Shown here: piece after piece, positions 26,676-36,464 of the stretch | How positions within the stretch are numbered: position 1 is the first letter of the stretch | Layout of the letters: every line of letters starts with the position of its first letter | Origin: Planctomycetaceae bacterium | GTDB lineage: Bacteria > Planctomycetota > Planctomycetia > Planctomycetales > Planctomycetaceae | Direction of reading: 5' to 3' | Assembly: GCA_029243145.1 (NCBI GenBank) | Contig: JAQWSQ010000201.1 | Coordinates: 41,653 to 105,652 of the forward strand | DNA length: 64,000 nucleotides | Notes under the pieces: model-generated | The model's input: only the letters and a program-made list of their open reading frames with translations | Told to the model about the DNA's origin: nothing | Database searches by the model: none | Made by a program: the position numbers and the translations under genes

Positions 26676-28142
26676 TCACTTCACCGCGTGTACCAGCATC
26701 ATGTCGTGGCCTTGTGCCGACCATTTCGTCGATCCAATTAACACGATACGGCTTCCCGATTGCAATAACTGGTTGGCTTTGCCCCATTCGACCACAAAGT
26801 TCAATAATTGTTCAGGGGATTCTTCGACAACATGGGTCATCAAAGGGGCCACTCCCCAATAGAGGCACATACGTCGTGAAGTATCGACCTGATCGGTGAG
26901 TGCCAAGAGCGTCACGGGACTGCGTTGTTTGGAGATTGCCATCGCAGTTTTCCCGCTGTGTGTTGCGACGACCATCAAATCGGCGTTCAAATGTTCGGCA
27001 GCCGTTGATGCCGCGAGAGTCACACCTTCGGTGACAAGTCGTGCGCGGGTTCGTTCTTCGCTGAGGGTGTCCCCAAACTTCTGCATAGTGACATGCCGTT
27101 CGGCTTCCCGCGCAATCCGACTCATCGTGGAAACGGCTTCGATCGGATATTTACCAATGGCCGATTCCCCGGAAAGCATGATGGCATCCGTTCCATCGAG
27201 AATCGCATTGGCAACATCGCTCGCTTCGGCCCGCGTCGGCCGTTCGTTATGTTGCATGCTGTCGAGCATTTGTGTCGCAGTGATCACGGGAATGCGATGC
27301 TGATTGCACAGCTTGATGATCTGTTTCTGTAACGTGGGGACTTTAACAATGTCGGCTTCGACTCCAAGGTCACCGCGTGCCACCATGACGGCATCGGTGT
27401 GATCGAGGATTTCTTCCAAGGCATCGACGGCTTCCAGCTTCTCAATTTTCGCGACCACCTGCGGTTTATGATGAGTGTCTGCGGCTTCAATGCGATCCTT
27501 TAATTTTTTGACATCATCTGCCGAGCGTACAAAACTGAGTCCCAGAAAATCCAATTCCTGTGTGAGCGCCCAGTCGAGGTCTTCGAGATCTTTGTCGGTC
27601 AGGCTGGGTGTTGAAAGTATGACGCCGGGAAGGTTAATCCCTTGCCGAGACCGTAACGGCCCCCCTTCTGCCACGCGGCAGACCACTTGCCGTGCCTCGT
27701 CATTTTTTTCGGTGACGATCATTCGTACCGTACCATCGGCCAGCAAGACAGAGTCTCCCAACGAAAGGTCGTCGATTAAGCGATCATAAGTCGATGTGAG
27801 TTCTTGAGGCCCTGCTTCCGCCTTTTCGACGAAGGTGAAAATATCTCCTTCGCGACAGTTAATTTCACCGTTGGGTAGTTCGCCCAAACGAATTTTGGGG
27901 CCAGAAAGGTCACCCAGCAGCGCCAATGGTTGCTGTAACTCTTCACTGATATTACGAATGCGAGCGACGACAGTTGCCAACCATTCGTGAGATCCGTGGG
28001 CAAAGTTGAGTCGAAAAATATCGACGCCCGCTTCGACCAGGGATCGCAGCATGTCGAGCGATTCCACAGCCGGCCCGACAGTTGCGATAATTTTGGTCTT
28101 CACTCCATGACGCTCACGATAGCGGCGATCTTGCGATTCCAT
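26676..28142 (-). CDS. pyk: Pyruvate kinase
   Basis: This 488-residue enzyme converts phosphoenolpyruvate and ADP to pyruvate and ATP, the last step of glycolysis. Family signatures are KTKIIATVGPA near residue 15, IFRLNFAHGSHEW, VVAKIEKLEAVDALEEI (catalytic Lys region), VMVARGDLGVE (metal and substrate) and VITATQMLDSM. The C-terminal allosteric domain is present. GAGGAG precedes the ATG at 28142. The gene lies downstream of the DUF255 protein gene on the same strand. Confidence 0.96.
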   Translation of the reverse strand: MESQDRRYRERHGVKTKIIATVGPAVESLDMLRSLVEAGVDIFRLNFAHGSHEWLATVVARIRNISEELQQPLALLGDLSGPKIRLGELPNGEINCREGDIFTFVEKAEAGPQELTSTYDRLIDDLSLGDSVLLADGTVRMIVTEKNDEARQVVCRVAEGGPLRSRQGINLPGVILSTPSLTDKDLEDLDWALTQELDFLGLSFVRSADDVKKLKDRIEAADTHHKPQVVAKIEKLEAVDALEEILDHTDAVMVARGDLGVEADIVKVPTLQKQIIKLCNQHRIPVITATQMLDSMQHNERPTRAEASDVANAILDGTDAIMLSGESAIGKYPIEAVSTMSRIAREAERHVTMQKFGDTLSEERTRARLVTEGVTLAASTAAEHLNADLMVVATHSGKTAMAISKQRSPVTLLALTDQVDTSRRMCLYWGVAPLMTHVVEESPEQLLNFVVEWGKANQLLQSGSRIVLIGSTKWSAQGHDMMLVHAVK

Positions 28143-28163
28143 TCACTTCTCCTCAACAGAATT

Positions 28164-30656
28164 TCAGCGACCTTTGGGGAAATATTTTTCGTTGGCCGAT
28201 TTGATCGGCTCTCCCGACTTGGCAACTTCCAGAGTGAGCGTTCCTCCGGTCGTCGCGGGTGGTTTGCACATCTTGTCGTTACAAGCCTGATATTTTACAT
28301 TCATGCGGACCTTCACCGACTTGCCTGCTAAGTTGTTGGGGATTGTGATTTGCCCATAAATGACGACTTGTCCTTCGTAAACCATGAGCGGATCGTCAAA
28401 CCCTTCCAGTTCGAAGGACTTTCCTTTGGGATACTTGGCCGCTTTCAGTGTAATCCCATCATCGGATTCTATTTTGAATTCCGTCGGAATGAAGAAATCA
28501 GGCTGGGCCGGATTCGTATTGATGTGCCAACCTTCTTCAACATTGATCACAATCGCGACGAGTGCCGTTTTACCGGGAGGTAGTTTTTTGACATTCAAAT
28601 AAGGCTTGAATGTGATGACATGTTTCTTTTCCTGAAACGCGACGGGCATCAAGGCATGTCCGGCGGTCAGAAATATTTGATTCCCGAACTCAGAGGTTTT
28701 CGGTTCTTCTTTCAGAAAATACTTAGACATCGCCAAGCTCAAAATGCTCAAACTGCGTGGACTGCGATCATAAACCGGTGCGAAGACTTTCAACGTTTCT
28801 TCGGCGCGTTGGCGGTATTTCGGTTCACCCGTCAGACGAGAGAGTTCCAACAAATTGATTGCCGAGACACTGTTGCCAGATGGGATCACCGCATCATAGG
28901 CAGACTTCGATTTGGCGATCAGTTTCTCGTGGTCGTGTGATGTAAAGAAAAATGCTTTTGAAGTCTCATCCCAAAATCGATCAAGTTGTCGGTCGTTCCA
29001 AGTTCGAGCGGCTGTCAGCCATTTCTCGTCATTGGTCGAACGATAGAGTTCCAGCAGTGCTGAAACATAAAACGCATAATCGTCGAGGTAAGCATTCAGC
29101 TTGGCTTTTCCGTCGCGTGCCGTTCGCAGCAGATGCCCTTCCTCGTCAACCATATTCTGCTGAATGAATTCAGCCGCTTTCACTGCGACCGCCGTGTATC
29201 GAGGTTCTTCCAAGACTCGACCCGCTTTCGCAAACGCTTCGATCATCAATGCGTTCCAGCTTACGAGAACTTTGTCATCGAGCAGTGGTTGTTTGCGGTT
29301 GTTGCGAATTGTGAGAAGTTGTTGCTTCCATTTTTCCAGATTGTTGCGCAAATCGGATTCTGTCTGTCCAAGTTGCTCCGCACTTTCCTTGATCGATTGT
29401 GACAAGTGGAGCACGTAGCCATGCTCAAATGGATTCGGATTGTTGAGGCCATAAACGGCAAAAAACTGTTCCGCCGATTTTTCCCCGAGTGCTTCCACGA
29501 TCTCTGCTTTCGACCAGACATAATGTTTGCCCTCGACCGATTCCGTCTCGGCATCAATAGCCGAGTAAAAACCCCCCGTTTTGTCGGTCATTTTTGTGAG
29601 AACAAATTCCAGAGTTTCGACCGCCGCATCTTTGTAAAGTCGATCTTCGGTCAACTCCCAGGCTGAGAGATACATGGGGACCAGTTGTGCCTGGTCGTAT
29701 AACATCTTCTCAAAGTGAGGAACGAGCCATTCGCGGTCGGTGCTGTAGCGATGAAACCCACCTTCTAGGTGATCTCGGATTCCACCTTGCGCAATCTCGG
29801 TCAAGGTTTTGAGCACCATTTGTTGGGCTTCGTCATCTTGATTCACCCGCGCGGCATGCATCAATAACGATAACTTTGAGGGAGTGGGGAATTTTGGACC
29901 ATCAGGACGTGAAGTATTAAAATCGATTCCACCATATTCGGGGTCGTAACTCTCTTTAAGAGCCTGGATGCTGCGGTCAATGTTTGATTCTTTCAGCGTG
30001 ACGCTGCCCAGATCAAGCATGGGAGTCATCTGCCGCTTGACGACGTTCGTCATGACATCTGCGTTAGCGCGAATCGATTTTTCATTGTCCTGCCACAATC
30101 CCGAGACTCGTTCCATGACCGTCGGGAATCCCGTTCGTCCATCTTTCGTATCGGCGGGTGGAAAATAAGTTCCGCCCGCAAAGGGTTTACCGTCGGGGGT
30201 TAAAAAGATCGAGAGTGGCCAGCCGCCACCGCTCGGAGATCCAATCAATTGGTTGTAAACAATCAGGGAGGTCATGTAGATGTCGTCAACATCGGGACGC
30301 TCTTCACGATCCACTTTAATATTGATGAACTGTTCGTTCATCGCGGCGGCAATTTCTTTGTTTTCGAACACCAACCGTTCCATCACGTGACACCAATAGC
30401 AACTGCTATAGCCTATCGAAAGAAAGATCGGCTTATTCTCTTTCTTGGCGGCCTCGAATGCTTCTGGTCCCCAGGGATACCAGTTGACGGGATTGTGAGC
30501 ATGCAGCAGCAGGTAGGGGCTCGATTCATCCGCCAAACGATTGGATGTTGTTTTGGGCGAAGAATCTTCGGCAAGACCGACAGCCGTCAGCAGACTGAAA
30601 ACCGAACTGAAAATCACCAAGGGAAGGCGATATTTTGCACAAGCATTGATCAACAT
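28164..30656 (-). CDS. Thioredoxin-domain (DUF255, YyaL/SSP411-like) protein with DsbD-alpha-like C-terminus
   Basis: The 830-residue product has a signal peptide ([18 protein letters not shown]). [19 protein letters not shown] and [14 protein letters not shown] follow, the start of the DUF255 thioredoxin-like domain with a CxxC pair. Residues about 220-640 resemble the (alpha/alpha)6 part of this family ([13 protein letters not shown]). The last 150 residues have the look of the DsbD N-terminal domain ([33 protein letters not shown]). Members of DUF255 have no agreed reaction. The DsbD-like end suggests a thiol-disulfide role outside the cytoplasm. GGAG precedes the ATG at 30656. Confidence 0.87.
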   Translation of the reverse strand: MLINACAKYRLPLVIFSSVFSLLTAVGLAEDSSPKTTSNRLADESSPYLLLHAHNPVNWYPWGPEAFEAAKKENKPIFLSIGYSSCYWCHVMERLVFENKEIAAAMNEQFINIKVDREERPDVDDIYMTSLIVYNQLIGSPSGGGWPLSIFLTPDGKPFAGGTYFPPADTKDGRTGFPTVMERVSGLWQDNEKSIRANADVMTNVVKRQMTPMLDLGSVTLKESNIDRSIQALKESYDPEYGGIDFNTSRPDGPKFPTPSKLSLLMHAARVNQDDEAQQMVLKTLTEIAQGGIRDHLEGGFHRYSTDREWLVPHFEKMLYDQAQLVPMYLSAWELTEDRLYKDAAVETLEFVLTKMTDKTGGFYSAIDAETESVEGKHYVWSKAEIVEALGEKSAEQFFAVYGLNNPNPFEHGYVLHLSQSIKESAEQLGQTESDLRNNLEKWKQQLLTIRNNRKQPLLDDKVLVSWNALMIEAFAKAGRVLEEPRYTAVAVKAAEFIQQNMVDEEGHLLRTARDGKAKLNAYLDDYAFYVSALLELYRSTNDEKWLTAARTWNDRQLDRFWDETSKAFFFTSHDHEKLIAKSKSAYDAVIPSGNSVSAINLLELSRLTGEPKYRQRAEETLKVFAPVYDRSPRSLSILSLAMSKYFLKEEPKTSEFGNQIFLTAGHALMPVAFQEKKHVITFKPYLNVKKLPPGKTALVAIVINVEEGWHINTNPAQPDFFIPTEFKIESDDGITLKAAKYPKGKSFELEGFDDPLMVYEGQVVIYGQITIPNNLAGKSVKVRMNVKYQACNDKMCKPPATTGGTLTLEVAKSGEPIKSANEKYFPKGR

Positions 30657-30750
30657 AAAAAGACTCCTTCATCAGGACAATTCACCGATCATTCGGTTAT
30701 TCCTGGATAATACCGGACGCTTCTTGTCCCGGTCTGTGATGCGTCTTACA

Positions 30751-30795
30751 GTGTCCTGCAAATTAGTGTTCTACAATTCCGTGTCCTGCAATTGC
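30751..30795. repeat. Three 15-bp direct repeats before the DUF255 gene
   Basis: GTGTCCTGCAA (30751), GTGTTCTACAA (30766) and GTGTCCTGCAA (30781) recur every 15 bases with different four-base spacers. The array lies between the end of the moxR-type gene and the DUF255 start, about 95 bases upstream of that start. It may be a set of operator sites or a small tandem duplication. Confidence 0.6.
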
Positions 30796-30817
30796 CGCAG
30801 TGAGTGATTATTCCATT

Positions 30818-31759
30818 TTAATCGGGAACTGCCGTTTGCTGCAGGATTTGTTCTAAAATGGTGACGGCTCGTTGTCGTTGACTTTCGCGCAGAACGGAAC
30901 GGCATTGGACACGGTGAGCGAGAACTTCTATCGAGAGTTCTTTGACATCGTCGGGAATCACATAGTCGCGCCCGGCGACCATCGCCTGACTTTGCAGCGC
31001 TCGATAGAACGTGAGCGCACCGCGCGTACTGACTCCCACTTCCAAATCGGGATGCTCGCGAGTGGCCGTAACAATGTCCAACAGATAGTCGTTGATGGAT
31101 TCTTCGACTTTGATGTTTCGCACATCTGTTTGAATGGCGATCAATTCTTCTCCCGACATCACCGGTTCGAGAGTATCGACGGGTTCGCCGGCGCGGTGCT
31201 GATTGAGCGCTTGCTTTTCAAATTCCCGGTCGGGATAACCAATTTCGATTCTTAACATGAAGCGGTCGAGTTGATTTTCCGGCAGCGGATAAGTTCCCTC
31301 AAACTCAAACGGGTTCTGTGTCGCCAAGACAAAGAAAGGTGGGTCGAGTTGATGGGTCGTTCCTTCAATCGAGACTTGTCCCTCGTTCATTGCTTCCAGT
31401 AAGGCGCTTTGCGTTCGGGGTGTCGTGCGGTTGATTTCGTCAGCTAACAGAATGTTGGTAAAGATGGGCCCTTCTCGAAACTCAAATTCTCCCTGATTGG
31501 GGAGAAAAATACTTGCTCCCAAAATGTCACTCGGCAGCATGTCGGGAGTAAACTGGAGGCGTGTGAAATCGCAAGAGAGAGATTTGGCGATGGCTTTTGC
31601 GAGAGATGTTTTGCCTACTCCAGGCGCATCTTCCACTAACAAATGACCACCACCGAACAACGCAACGAGTGAACTGCGGATGGCTTCGGGCTTCCCCAAC
31701 AGCACTTTTCCGATGTTTTCATGTAGTTTCTGAATTTTTGCAAAATGCTGATTAGCCAC
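30818..31759 (-). CDS. MoxR family AAA+ ATPase
   Basis: The 313-residue AAA+ protein has Walker A in EDAPGVGKTSLAKAIA (about residue 45), Walker B in NILLADEINRTTPRTQSALL, and sensor regions in FVLATQNPFEFEGTYPLPE. The start is GTG at 31759 with GGGA upstream. MoxR ATPases usually act as chaperones in maturing protein complexes, often beside DUF58 and von Willebrand factor genes; those partners are not in this window. The DUF255 gene follows on the same strand after about 160 bp. Confidence 0.93.
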   Translation of the reverse strand: MANQHFAKIQKLHENIGKVLLGKPEAIRSSLVALFGGGHLLVEDAPGVGKTSLAKAIAKSLSCDFTRLQFTPDMLPSDILGASIFLPNQGEFEFREGPIFTNILLADEINRTTPRTQSALLEAMNEGQVSIEGTTHQLDPPFFVLATQNPFEFEGTYPLPENQLDRFMLRIEIGYPDREFEKQALNQHRAGEPVDTLEPVMSGEELIAIQTDVRNIKVEESINDYLLDIVTATREHPDLEVGVSTRGALTFYRALQSQAMVAGRDYVIPDDVKELSIEVLAHRVQCRSVLRESQRQRAVTILEQILQQTAVPD

Positions 31760-32161
31760 TCTGACAATCCCTTAATGATGATTTTCAAGGCGAACGTGGT
31801 TTGCAGAAGTCCCGATCAATCTGCTTGGATTCAGTCAATAAAGCATGCACGAAGCATACCGGAATTGTAAGCCTCTCTTCTACTTATGGCACCGGAATTC
31901 ATCTTATGGCACCGGAATTCATCAAATTGACATCGTTTGATCAGATCCTGTCGTCAAATCGAAAAGACGCTCTCTCGTCACAATCAGCAATCTTTCACTA
32001 TCCCACCAAGGCAAGCCAAGAATGTGCAAATTCTGCCAACACCTTCCGAGTCTCCGACTTCGTCTCAATTGTCGGTCTTCGCTATTCCGATAAAGTAATT
32101 GTGTCATAAGGCTTTACGCTGAATTTTATGTTCGTGAAACCCATCGCTTTGCAGAGATTGC
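31760..32161. other. Intergenic region between the moxR and PAP2 genes
   Basis: About 400 bases hold the upstream regions of two divergent genes. The only structure seen is the perfect 20-bp tandem duplication at 31883-31922. The small open frames here do not look like genes. Confidence 0.45.
31883..31922. repeat. Perfect 20-bp tandem duplication
   Basis: The 20-mer CTTATGGCACCGGAATTCAT is repeated head to tail without a gap, with both copies identical. Identity suggests a recent slippage or duplication event, or an assembly artefact. Confidence 0.9.
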
Positions 32162-33295
32162 ATGACTCAAGCCGCCAAGACATGGATGTCTGAGAGGGGT
32201 CGGAAACCGTTTAGAATGGTCTCCGCCGGCTCGACGTTCGCGCGGTGCTTGTTGGTCAGTTTCGTGCTGGGAGGCTTGTCGATATTCCCGCTCTCAGCGA
32301 ATGGTGAGTGGCGTCCGACTCATTCTCCCGATGAAATTTTGACGACAATCGATCATCCCGAAGTCTTATTTGCGAATACGACAGAGACGGTTGATTCTCA
32401 ATTCCAACCGATCACGACTTCTCTTGAATCGACTTCTGCGTCACCAACTTCTGAACTCGACAGAGTGATGCCCGTTTCGAGCAACATCATCTCAGAGTCT
32501 GAGCAATCTTGTTGCCACGTGATTCAGCGCCCTGTCTGTACACAGTGTTCCCTATGTCGTGAACTTCCATTGAGTCGCTTTGATGAGTGTCTGACGCCGT
32601 GGGAGTTCCTCGCGAACGATTCAGTCACATTATTGCATAATCTTGATGACGACTTCATCGATCTCTGGCAACCAGAAAATATTCTTTTCACCAGTGCCGG
32701 TCTGGGGTTGGCACTGGGAATGCGCGGTTCCGTGGATGATGACGTTCGCGAATACACTCGCGAGAATCCACGGCGCTGGGGGAAATTCAGCGAAACTCTG
32801 GGCGTCATGGGTAATGCTGAAGTTCAAGTGGCGGGAATCGGGTTATTGTATGGCTACGCTTGGCACACACGCGATTCCGAGTTGATGAACTTCACCCGAT
32901 TGCTCATTCGCTCTTACGCTTTAACCGGGCTGAGTACAATGGCCATCAAGGCGGCCACCAACACAGATCGTCCCAGTGATAGCTGGAACGATGGCGAATA
33001 TGGATTTCCCTCAGCTCACGTCTCGCTCTCATTCGCAATCGCCGCGACGGTCGAAGAATATTACGGACCCCGCGCAGGAATCCCCGCTTATTTAACCGCC
33101 TCGTTGATCGGTTGGAGCCGTATTGATGAGCGCGATCACGATCTTTCCGATGTCGTGTTTGGTGCAGTTTTAGGCTACGCGATTGCCAAATCGGTCGCTG
33201 GTAAAGAACTGAGGAACGATTCCCGCATTCGAATGTTCCCTTGGACCGATCCCGTTGCGAATACCTACGGAACAATGTTCGAATTCGATTTCTGA
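32162..33295 (+). CDS. PAP2-family phosphatase, exported or membrane-associated
   Basis: This 377-residue protein has an N-terminal hydrophobic segment (CLLVSFVLGGLSIFPLSA). A low-complexity and Cys-rich linker follows (SCCHVIQRPVCTQCSLC), then a PAP2 domain over about residues 180-350. All three PAP2 signatures are present: KAATNTDRP (about residue 263), FPSAHVS (about residue 281) and SRIDERDHDLSDV (about residue 320), which provide the catalytic histidines. It should remove phosphate from a lipid such as undecaprenyl or phosphatidic acid phosphate. The cysteine cluster is unusual for the family and could bind a metal or form disulfides. Confidence 0.9.
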   Translation: MTQAAKTWMSERGRKPFRMVSAGSTFARCLLVSFVLGGLSIFPLSANGEWRPTHSPDEILTTIDHPEVLFANTTETVDSQFQPITTSLESTSASPTSELDRVMPVSSNIISESEQSCCHVIQRPVCTQCSLCRELPLSRFDECLTPWEFLANDSVTLLHNLDDDFIDLWQPENILFTSAGLGLALGMRGSVDDDVREYTRENPRRWGKFSETLGVMGNAEVQVAGIGLLYGYAWHTRDSELMNFTRLLIRSYALTGLSTMAIKAATNTDRPSDSWNDGEYGFPSAHVSLSFAIAATVEEYYGPRAGIPAYLTASLIGWSRIDERDHDLSDVVFGAVLGYAIAKSVAGKELRNDSRIRMFPWTDPVANTYGTMFEFDF

Positions 33296-33334
33296 ATCTC
33301 GCAAATCCCATTTTCGTTGAAAAGGCCTGTCAGC

Positions 33335-33949
33335 ATGGATGCTCGACTTCCCGGACTGAAAAAGAAATTTCAAACCATTTACGCTGATCCTCCGTGGCAG
33401 TTTCAAAACCGCACCGGAAAAGTGGCTCCCGAACATCGTCGCTTGAAACGCTATGAAACGATGTCACTCGATGACATTTGCGACTTGCCCATTGCCGCTC
33501 ATACGGAAGAAAACGCCCATCTCTACATGTGGGTACCGAATGCGTTATTACCGGACGGTCTGCGAGTCTTGGATGCTTGGGGATTCAAATACAAATCGAA
33601 TCTGATCTGGTACAAGATCCGCAAAGATGGAGGCCCCGACGGACGTGGCGTGGGCTTTTATTTCCGCAATGTGACCGAAGTCTTACTGTTCGGCCTCAAA
33701 GGACGCCTGCGAACTTTGCAACCGGGACGATCGCAAGTCAATCTTCTTTCCAGCCGTAAAAGAGAACACTCGCGCAAGCCCGATGAATTTTATAATCTGA
33801 TTGAAGATTGTAGTCCGGGGCCTTATCTGGAACTATTCGCTCGCGAAAAACGCCCCGGATGGACACAATGGGGCGACCAAATTGATACCTACCACGAGAC
33901 AAAACGGGTCGCTCCCGGCTATCGTGGTGGAGATGTCGAAGCCGCCTGA
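33335..33949 (+). CDS. MT-A70 family N6-adenine methyltransferase
   Basis: The 204-residue product starts at ATG 33335, with AAAAGG upstream. IYADPPWQF at residues 15-23 is the DPPW catalytic motif of adenine N6 methyltransferases of the beta class, and LYMWVPNALLPDGLRVLDAWG follows. PYLELFAREKRPGWTQWGDQ near the end fits the S-adenosylmethionine-binding fold order of MT-A70. It likely methylates adenine in DNA. No restriction nuclease or specificity gene is adjacent, so it looks like an orphan enzyme. It ends 70 bp before bioD. Confidence 0.9.
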   Translation: MDARLPGLKKKFQTIYADPPWQFQNRTGKVAPEHRRLKRYETMSLDDICDLPIAAHTEENAHLYMWVPNALLPDGLRVLDAWGFKYKSNLIWYKIRKDGGPDGRGVGFYFRNVTEVLLFGLKGRLRTLQPGRSQVNLLSSRKREHSRKPDEFYNLIEDCSPGPYLELFAREKRPGWTQWGDQIDTYHETKRVAPGYRGGDVEAA

Positions 33950-34018
33950 TTCCGAATTGTGCGGGAAGGGTTGTTTCGATGTGAAACCAGTTCACTTCCC
34001 TTTTCATCTCAGCTCAAC

Positions 34019-34720
34019 ATGCGCGGACTCTTCATCACAGGCACTGATACTGATGTCGGCAAGACCTATGTCACGTCTGCCATCGCGCGCCAACTTTGTG
34101 CAGAAGGGAAATCGGTGGGGCTCTATAAGCCCGCATGTTCGGGAGCAGAAATTGACGAACATGGAATTTCCTATTGGCACGACGTGGAATCTCACTATCA
34201 AGCTCTCGGAGGACGCTTTGAGCGTGAGAACATCTGCCCGCAATGCTTTGCTCTTCCGGCCGCTCCACCGGTGGCCGCTCGGTTAGAGAATCGAGAAGTG
34301 AGTGCATCGCGGCTCAAATCTGCTCACGACTGGTGGCAGGATCGCGTTGATTTATTGCTGGTTGAAGGTGTGGGAGGCTGGCTTTGCCCCTTAACGGAAA
34401 CCTCTTTGGTGGCTGACTTTGCACAAGATTGTGGCTGGCCCGTGGTCATTGTGGCTCCGCGCGGATTGGGAGCCTTGAATCACACCTTATTGACCGTTGA
34501 ATCGGTTCGTTCTCGGCATTTACCGGTCGCGGGAATCATTTTAAACGAGCATTGCACGCCGTCGGGATCGATTGCTGAACAAACAAATCCAGCAGAACTC
34601 GCCAGATTGACTGATGTTCCGATTTTGTCATTGGTGGAATTTGATGCATCTAAGATGTTGCGACAGCCCGGCTCTCAGGACACAATTGATTGGGAACAGA
34701 TCGCTTCCCAGTGGGAGTGA
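34019..34720 (+). CDS. bioD: Dethiobiotin synthase
   Basis: This 233-residue enzyme makes dethiobiotin from 7,8-diaminopelargonate, CO2 and ATP in biotin synthesis. FITGTDTDVGKTYVTSAIAR is the P-loop with the characteristic GTDTxVGKT. VGLYKPACSGAE supplies the catalytic Lys, and VEGVGGWLCPL supplies the second Mg-binding Glu. LEFDASKM lies near the end. The start at 34019 is chosen over an upstream in-frame codon because the motif must lie near the N-terminus. The other biotin genes are not nearby, so it is separated from any cluster. Confidence 0.94.
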   Translation: MRGLFITGTDTDVGKTYVTSAIARQLCAEGKSVGLYKPACSGAEIDEHGISYWHDVESHYQALGGRFERENICPQCFALPAAPPVAARLENREVSASRLKSAHDWWQDRVDLLLVEGVGGWLCPLTETSLVADFAQDCGWPVVIVAPRGLGALNHTLLTVESVRSRHLPVAGIILNEHCTPSGSIAEQTNPAELARLTDVPILSLVEFDASKMLRQPGSQDTIDWEQIASQWE

Positions 34721-34791
34721 TCACACCGGTTCTTGCCTACGCTCATTAGAAACCTGATCGCAAACGGGCAGTGTGATCCCCGGAGTATGCT

Positions 34792-36288
34792 ATGTCTTAT
34801 GAAGTTGAGTGCGGAGAGTGCAGCAAACAGATTCTGATTGAGGATTTGGGTGTCGAAGTTGCCTGCCCACATTGCGAGACGGTCTTAATTCTTAATGCAG
34901 AGGATGTCACAGAATACGTGGAAGAAGACGTTCAGGAAGATCTCACACAATCGGAAACAACTGGAGCGACAGACGAGCAACAAGCCTTTGACTTCAATTT
35001 CACGGACAACGCCAACGTCGAGCAGGCAGAGAATGGCGGCGATAGTGGAGTCGCTTCAGCCATCTTGACCAAAGAAGAAGCCGAGAGCGTGGTAGAGCAA
35101 GCATCGACGGAAGATACGGTGCAAGCCATCGAGCCTCCCAATTTTGATTTTCTCAATCAGACCACGCAAGAGACTGCATCAACGGATGAAACCGTGGCGA
35201 CGAAAGAAGAAACTCCGAGCTTTAATTTTACGGATCCCGCCGTAAGTGACTCGAACGCCACCGAAGAATCAAAGACAGAAGAAGCCCCTATTGAAGAAGC
35301 TGCTTCCACCGAGGAGACACCTGAACTGAATTTTGGCGAGACTCCTGCAACCGAATCGGCTGAAGCTCCTGCGTTTTTTCTCGACACGTCAGCTTCTTCA
35401 GACGACCAAGAAGCGGATGTCGATGCGGCAATAGAAGCTGCTGATTCTGAAACCGAGAAAGTTAAAGAAGTGGCCGCGCTGGAGGAAGAGACGGGCGAAG
35501 AATCGACCACAGAGCCTGTCGGAGAGAAATCGATCAGTGATACCGGTGGATATTCTCGACGATCCCGAGGCCCATCCCCCAAAGTGTTTCAAATTCTGGT
35601 CAGTTACTCGATTTTGATCACGATAGCGTTTCTGTATCTGTTTTTCAGTTTCTTTCAGGCCAAGCCCCATCAACTGGAAAGCTTGCCCGATATTGCTCCG
35701 GCTGAAGAAGGAGAGTTTCGCTTGATTCGTGAGAATGCGAGTCTGGCACCGGGACACACCTTACTGATCGGAGAGACTCAGCGATTCGGCAATATCGAGG
35801 TGACTCCGTTAGGAGTCGTTCGAGGCTCTTTGGAATTTGAGCATTTTCAGGGTGCTCTCGGTAACGATGTCCCTCCGACTCGTCCCGTCTTCAAACTGAA
35901 ACTAAAAATCAAGAACGTCTCTGCTGACCAGGTCTTTGCCCCACTCGATACAGATCTTCTCGCGTTACGCGAACACGATCCCAAGGATTATGATCGAGTC
36001 TACGCCAACAGTTGGGTCTGTAACTCGAGTGATCTCGGGAACCGAGAAAATCGAGTCTTGATGTACAATCATCCGCCAACTAGCGAATTTGACATCAAGG
36101 GTTTTGTCGCTCGGCCTCTCACACCGGGCGAAGAAGTGGAAACCTTTCTTCCAACAGTCGAAGAAGGATTGGGGAGCCTCGAAGGAGACCTTGTCTGGCG
36201 GTTTCTCGTTCGGAAAGGATTCCATCCTTCGACTATGAATGGGGTTACGACATTGGTTGAAGTGAAATTTTCTTCTGATAGCATCTAA
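34792..36288 (+). CDS. Zinc-ribbon, acidic-linker, single-pass membrane protein
   Basis: This 498-residue protein starts with a CGEC...CPHC zinc-ribbon-like pair (about residues 7-27). About 220 acidic residues follow, rich in Glu, Ala, Thr and repeated PSFNFTDPA-like and FDFLNQT-like pieces. A transmembrane helix comes at residues about 266-288 (ILVSYSILITIAFLYLFFSFF), then a 200-residue C-terminal domain. That domain reads as beta-rich, with LKLKIKNVSADQVFAPLD, and may be a DUF4352-type immunoglobulin-like domain. The zinc ribbon would be cytoplasmic and the beta domain outside. I do not recognise a function. It precedes rpsD on the same strand by about 180 bp. Confidence 0.72.
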   Translation: MSYEVECGECSKQILIEDLGVEVACPHCETVLILNAEDVTEYVEEDVQEDLTQSETTGATDEQQAFDFNFTDNANVEQAENGGDSGVASAILTKEEAESVVEQASTEDTVQAIEPPNFDFLNQTTQETASTDETVATKEETPSFNFTDPAVSDSNATEESKTEEAPIEEAASTEETPELNFGETPATESAEAPAFFLDTSASSDDQEADVDAAIEAADSETEKVKEVAALEEETGEESTTEPVGEKSISDTGGYSRRSRGPSPKVFQILVSYSILITIAFLYLFFSFFQAKPHQLESLPDIAPAEEGEFRLIRENASLAPGHTLLIGETQRFGNIEVTPLGVVRGSLEFEHFQGALGNDVPPTRPVFKLKLKIKNVSADQVFAPLDTDLLALREHDPKDYDRVYANSWVCNSSDLGNRENRVLMYNHPPTSEFDIKGFVARPLTPGEEVETFLPTVEEGLGSLEGDLVWRFLVRKGFHPSTMNGVTTLVEVKFSSDSI

Positions 36289-36464
36289 AAAAATGCAACA
36301 TGATTCCCAAAGTGATCCAGATCTTCGTGGTAGAACGTAAGGGGGTCAGGGAAAGTCCTTGCTTACGACTGGCGTCTCGCTTGCATTACCGACGAGTCGC
36401 GTTTATCCTTTTCGATTCGTTTCTAGACTAAAACCACTTATTTGACGTTAAAAGAGGTTCCTCA

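Noticed and set aside
31801..32109. 102-codon frame between the moxR and PAP2 genes
   Set aside because: It contains the 20-bp tandem duplication, has no ribosome-binding site and no protein-like composition.
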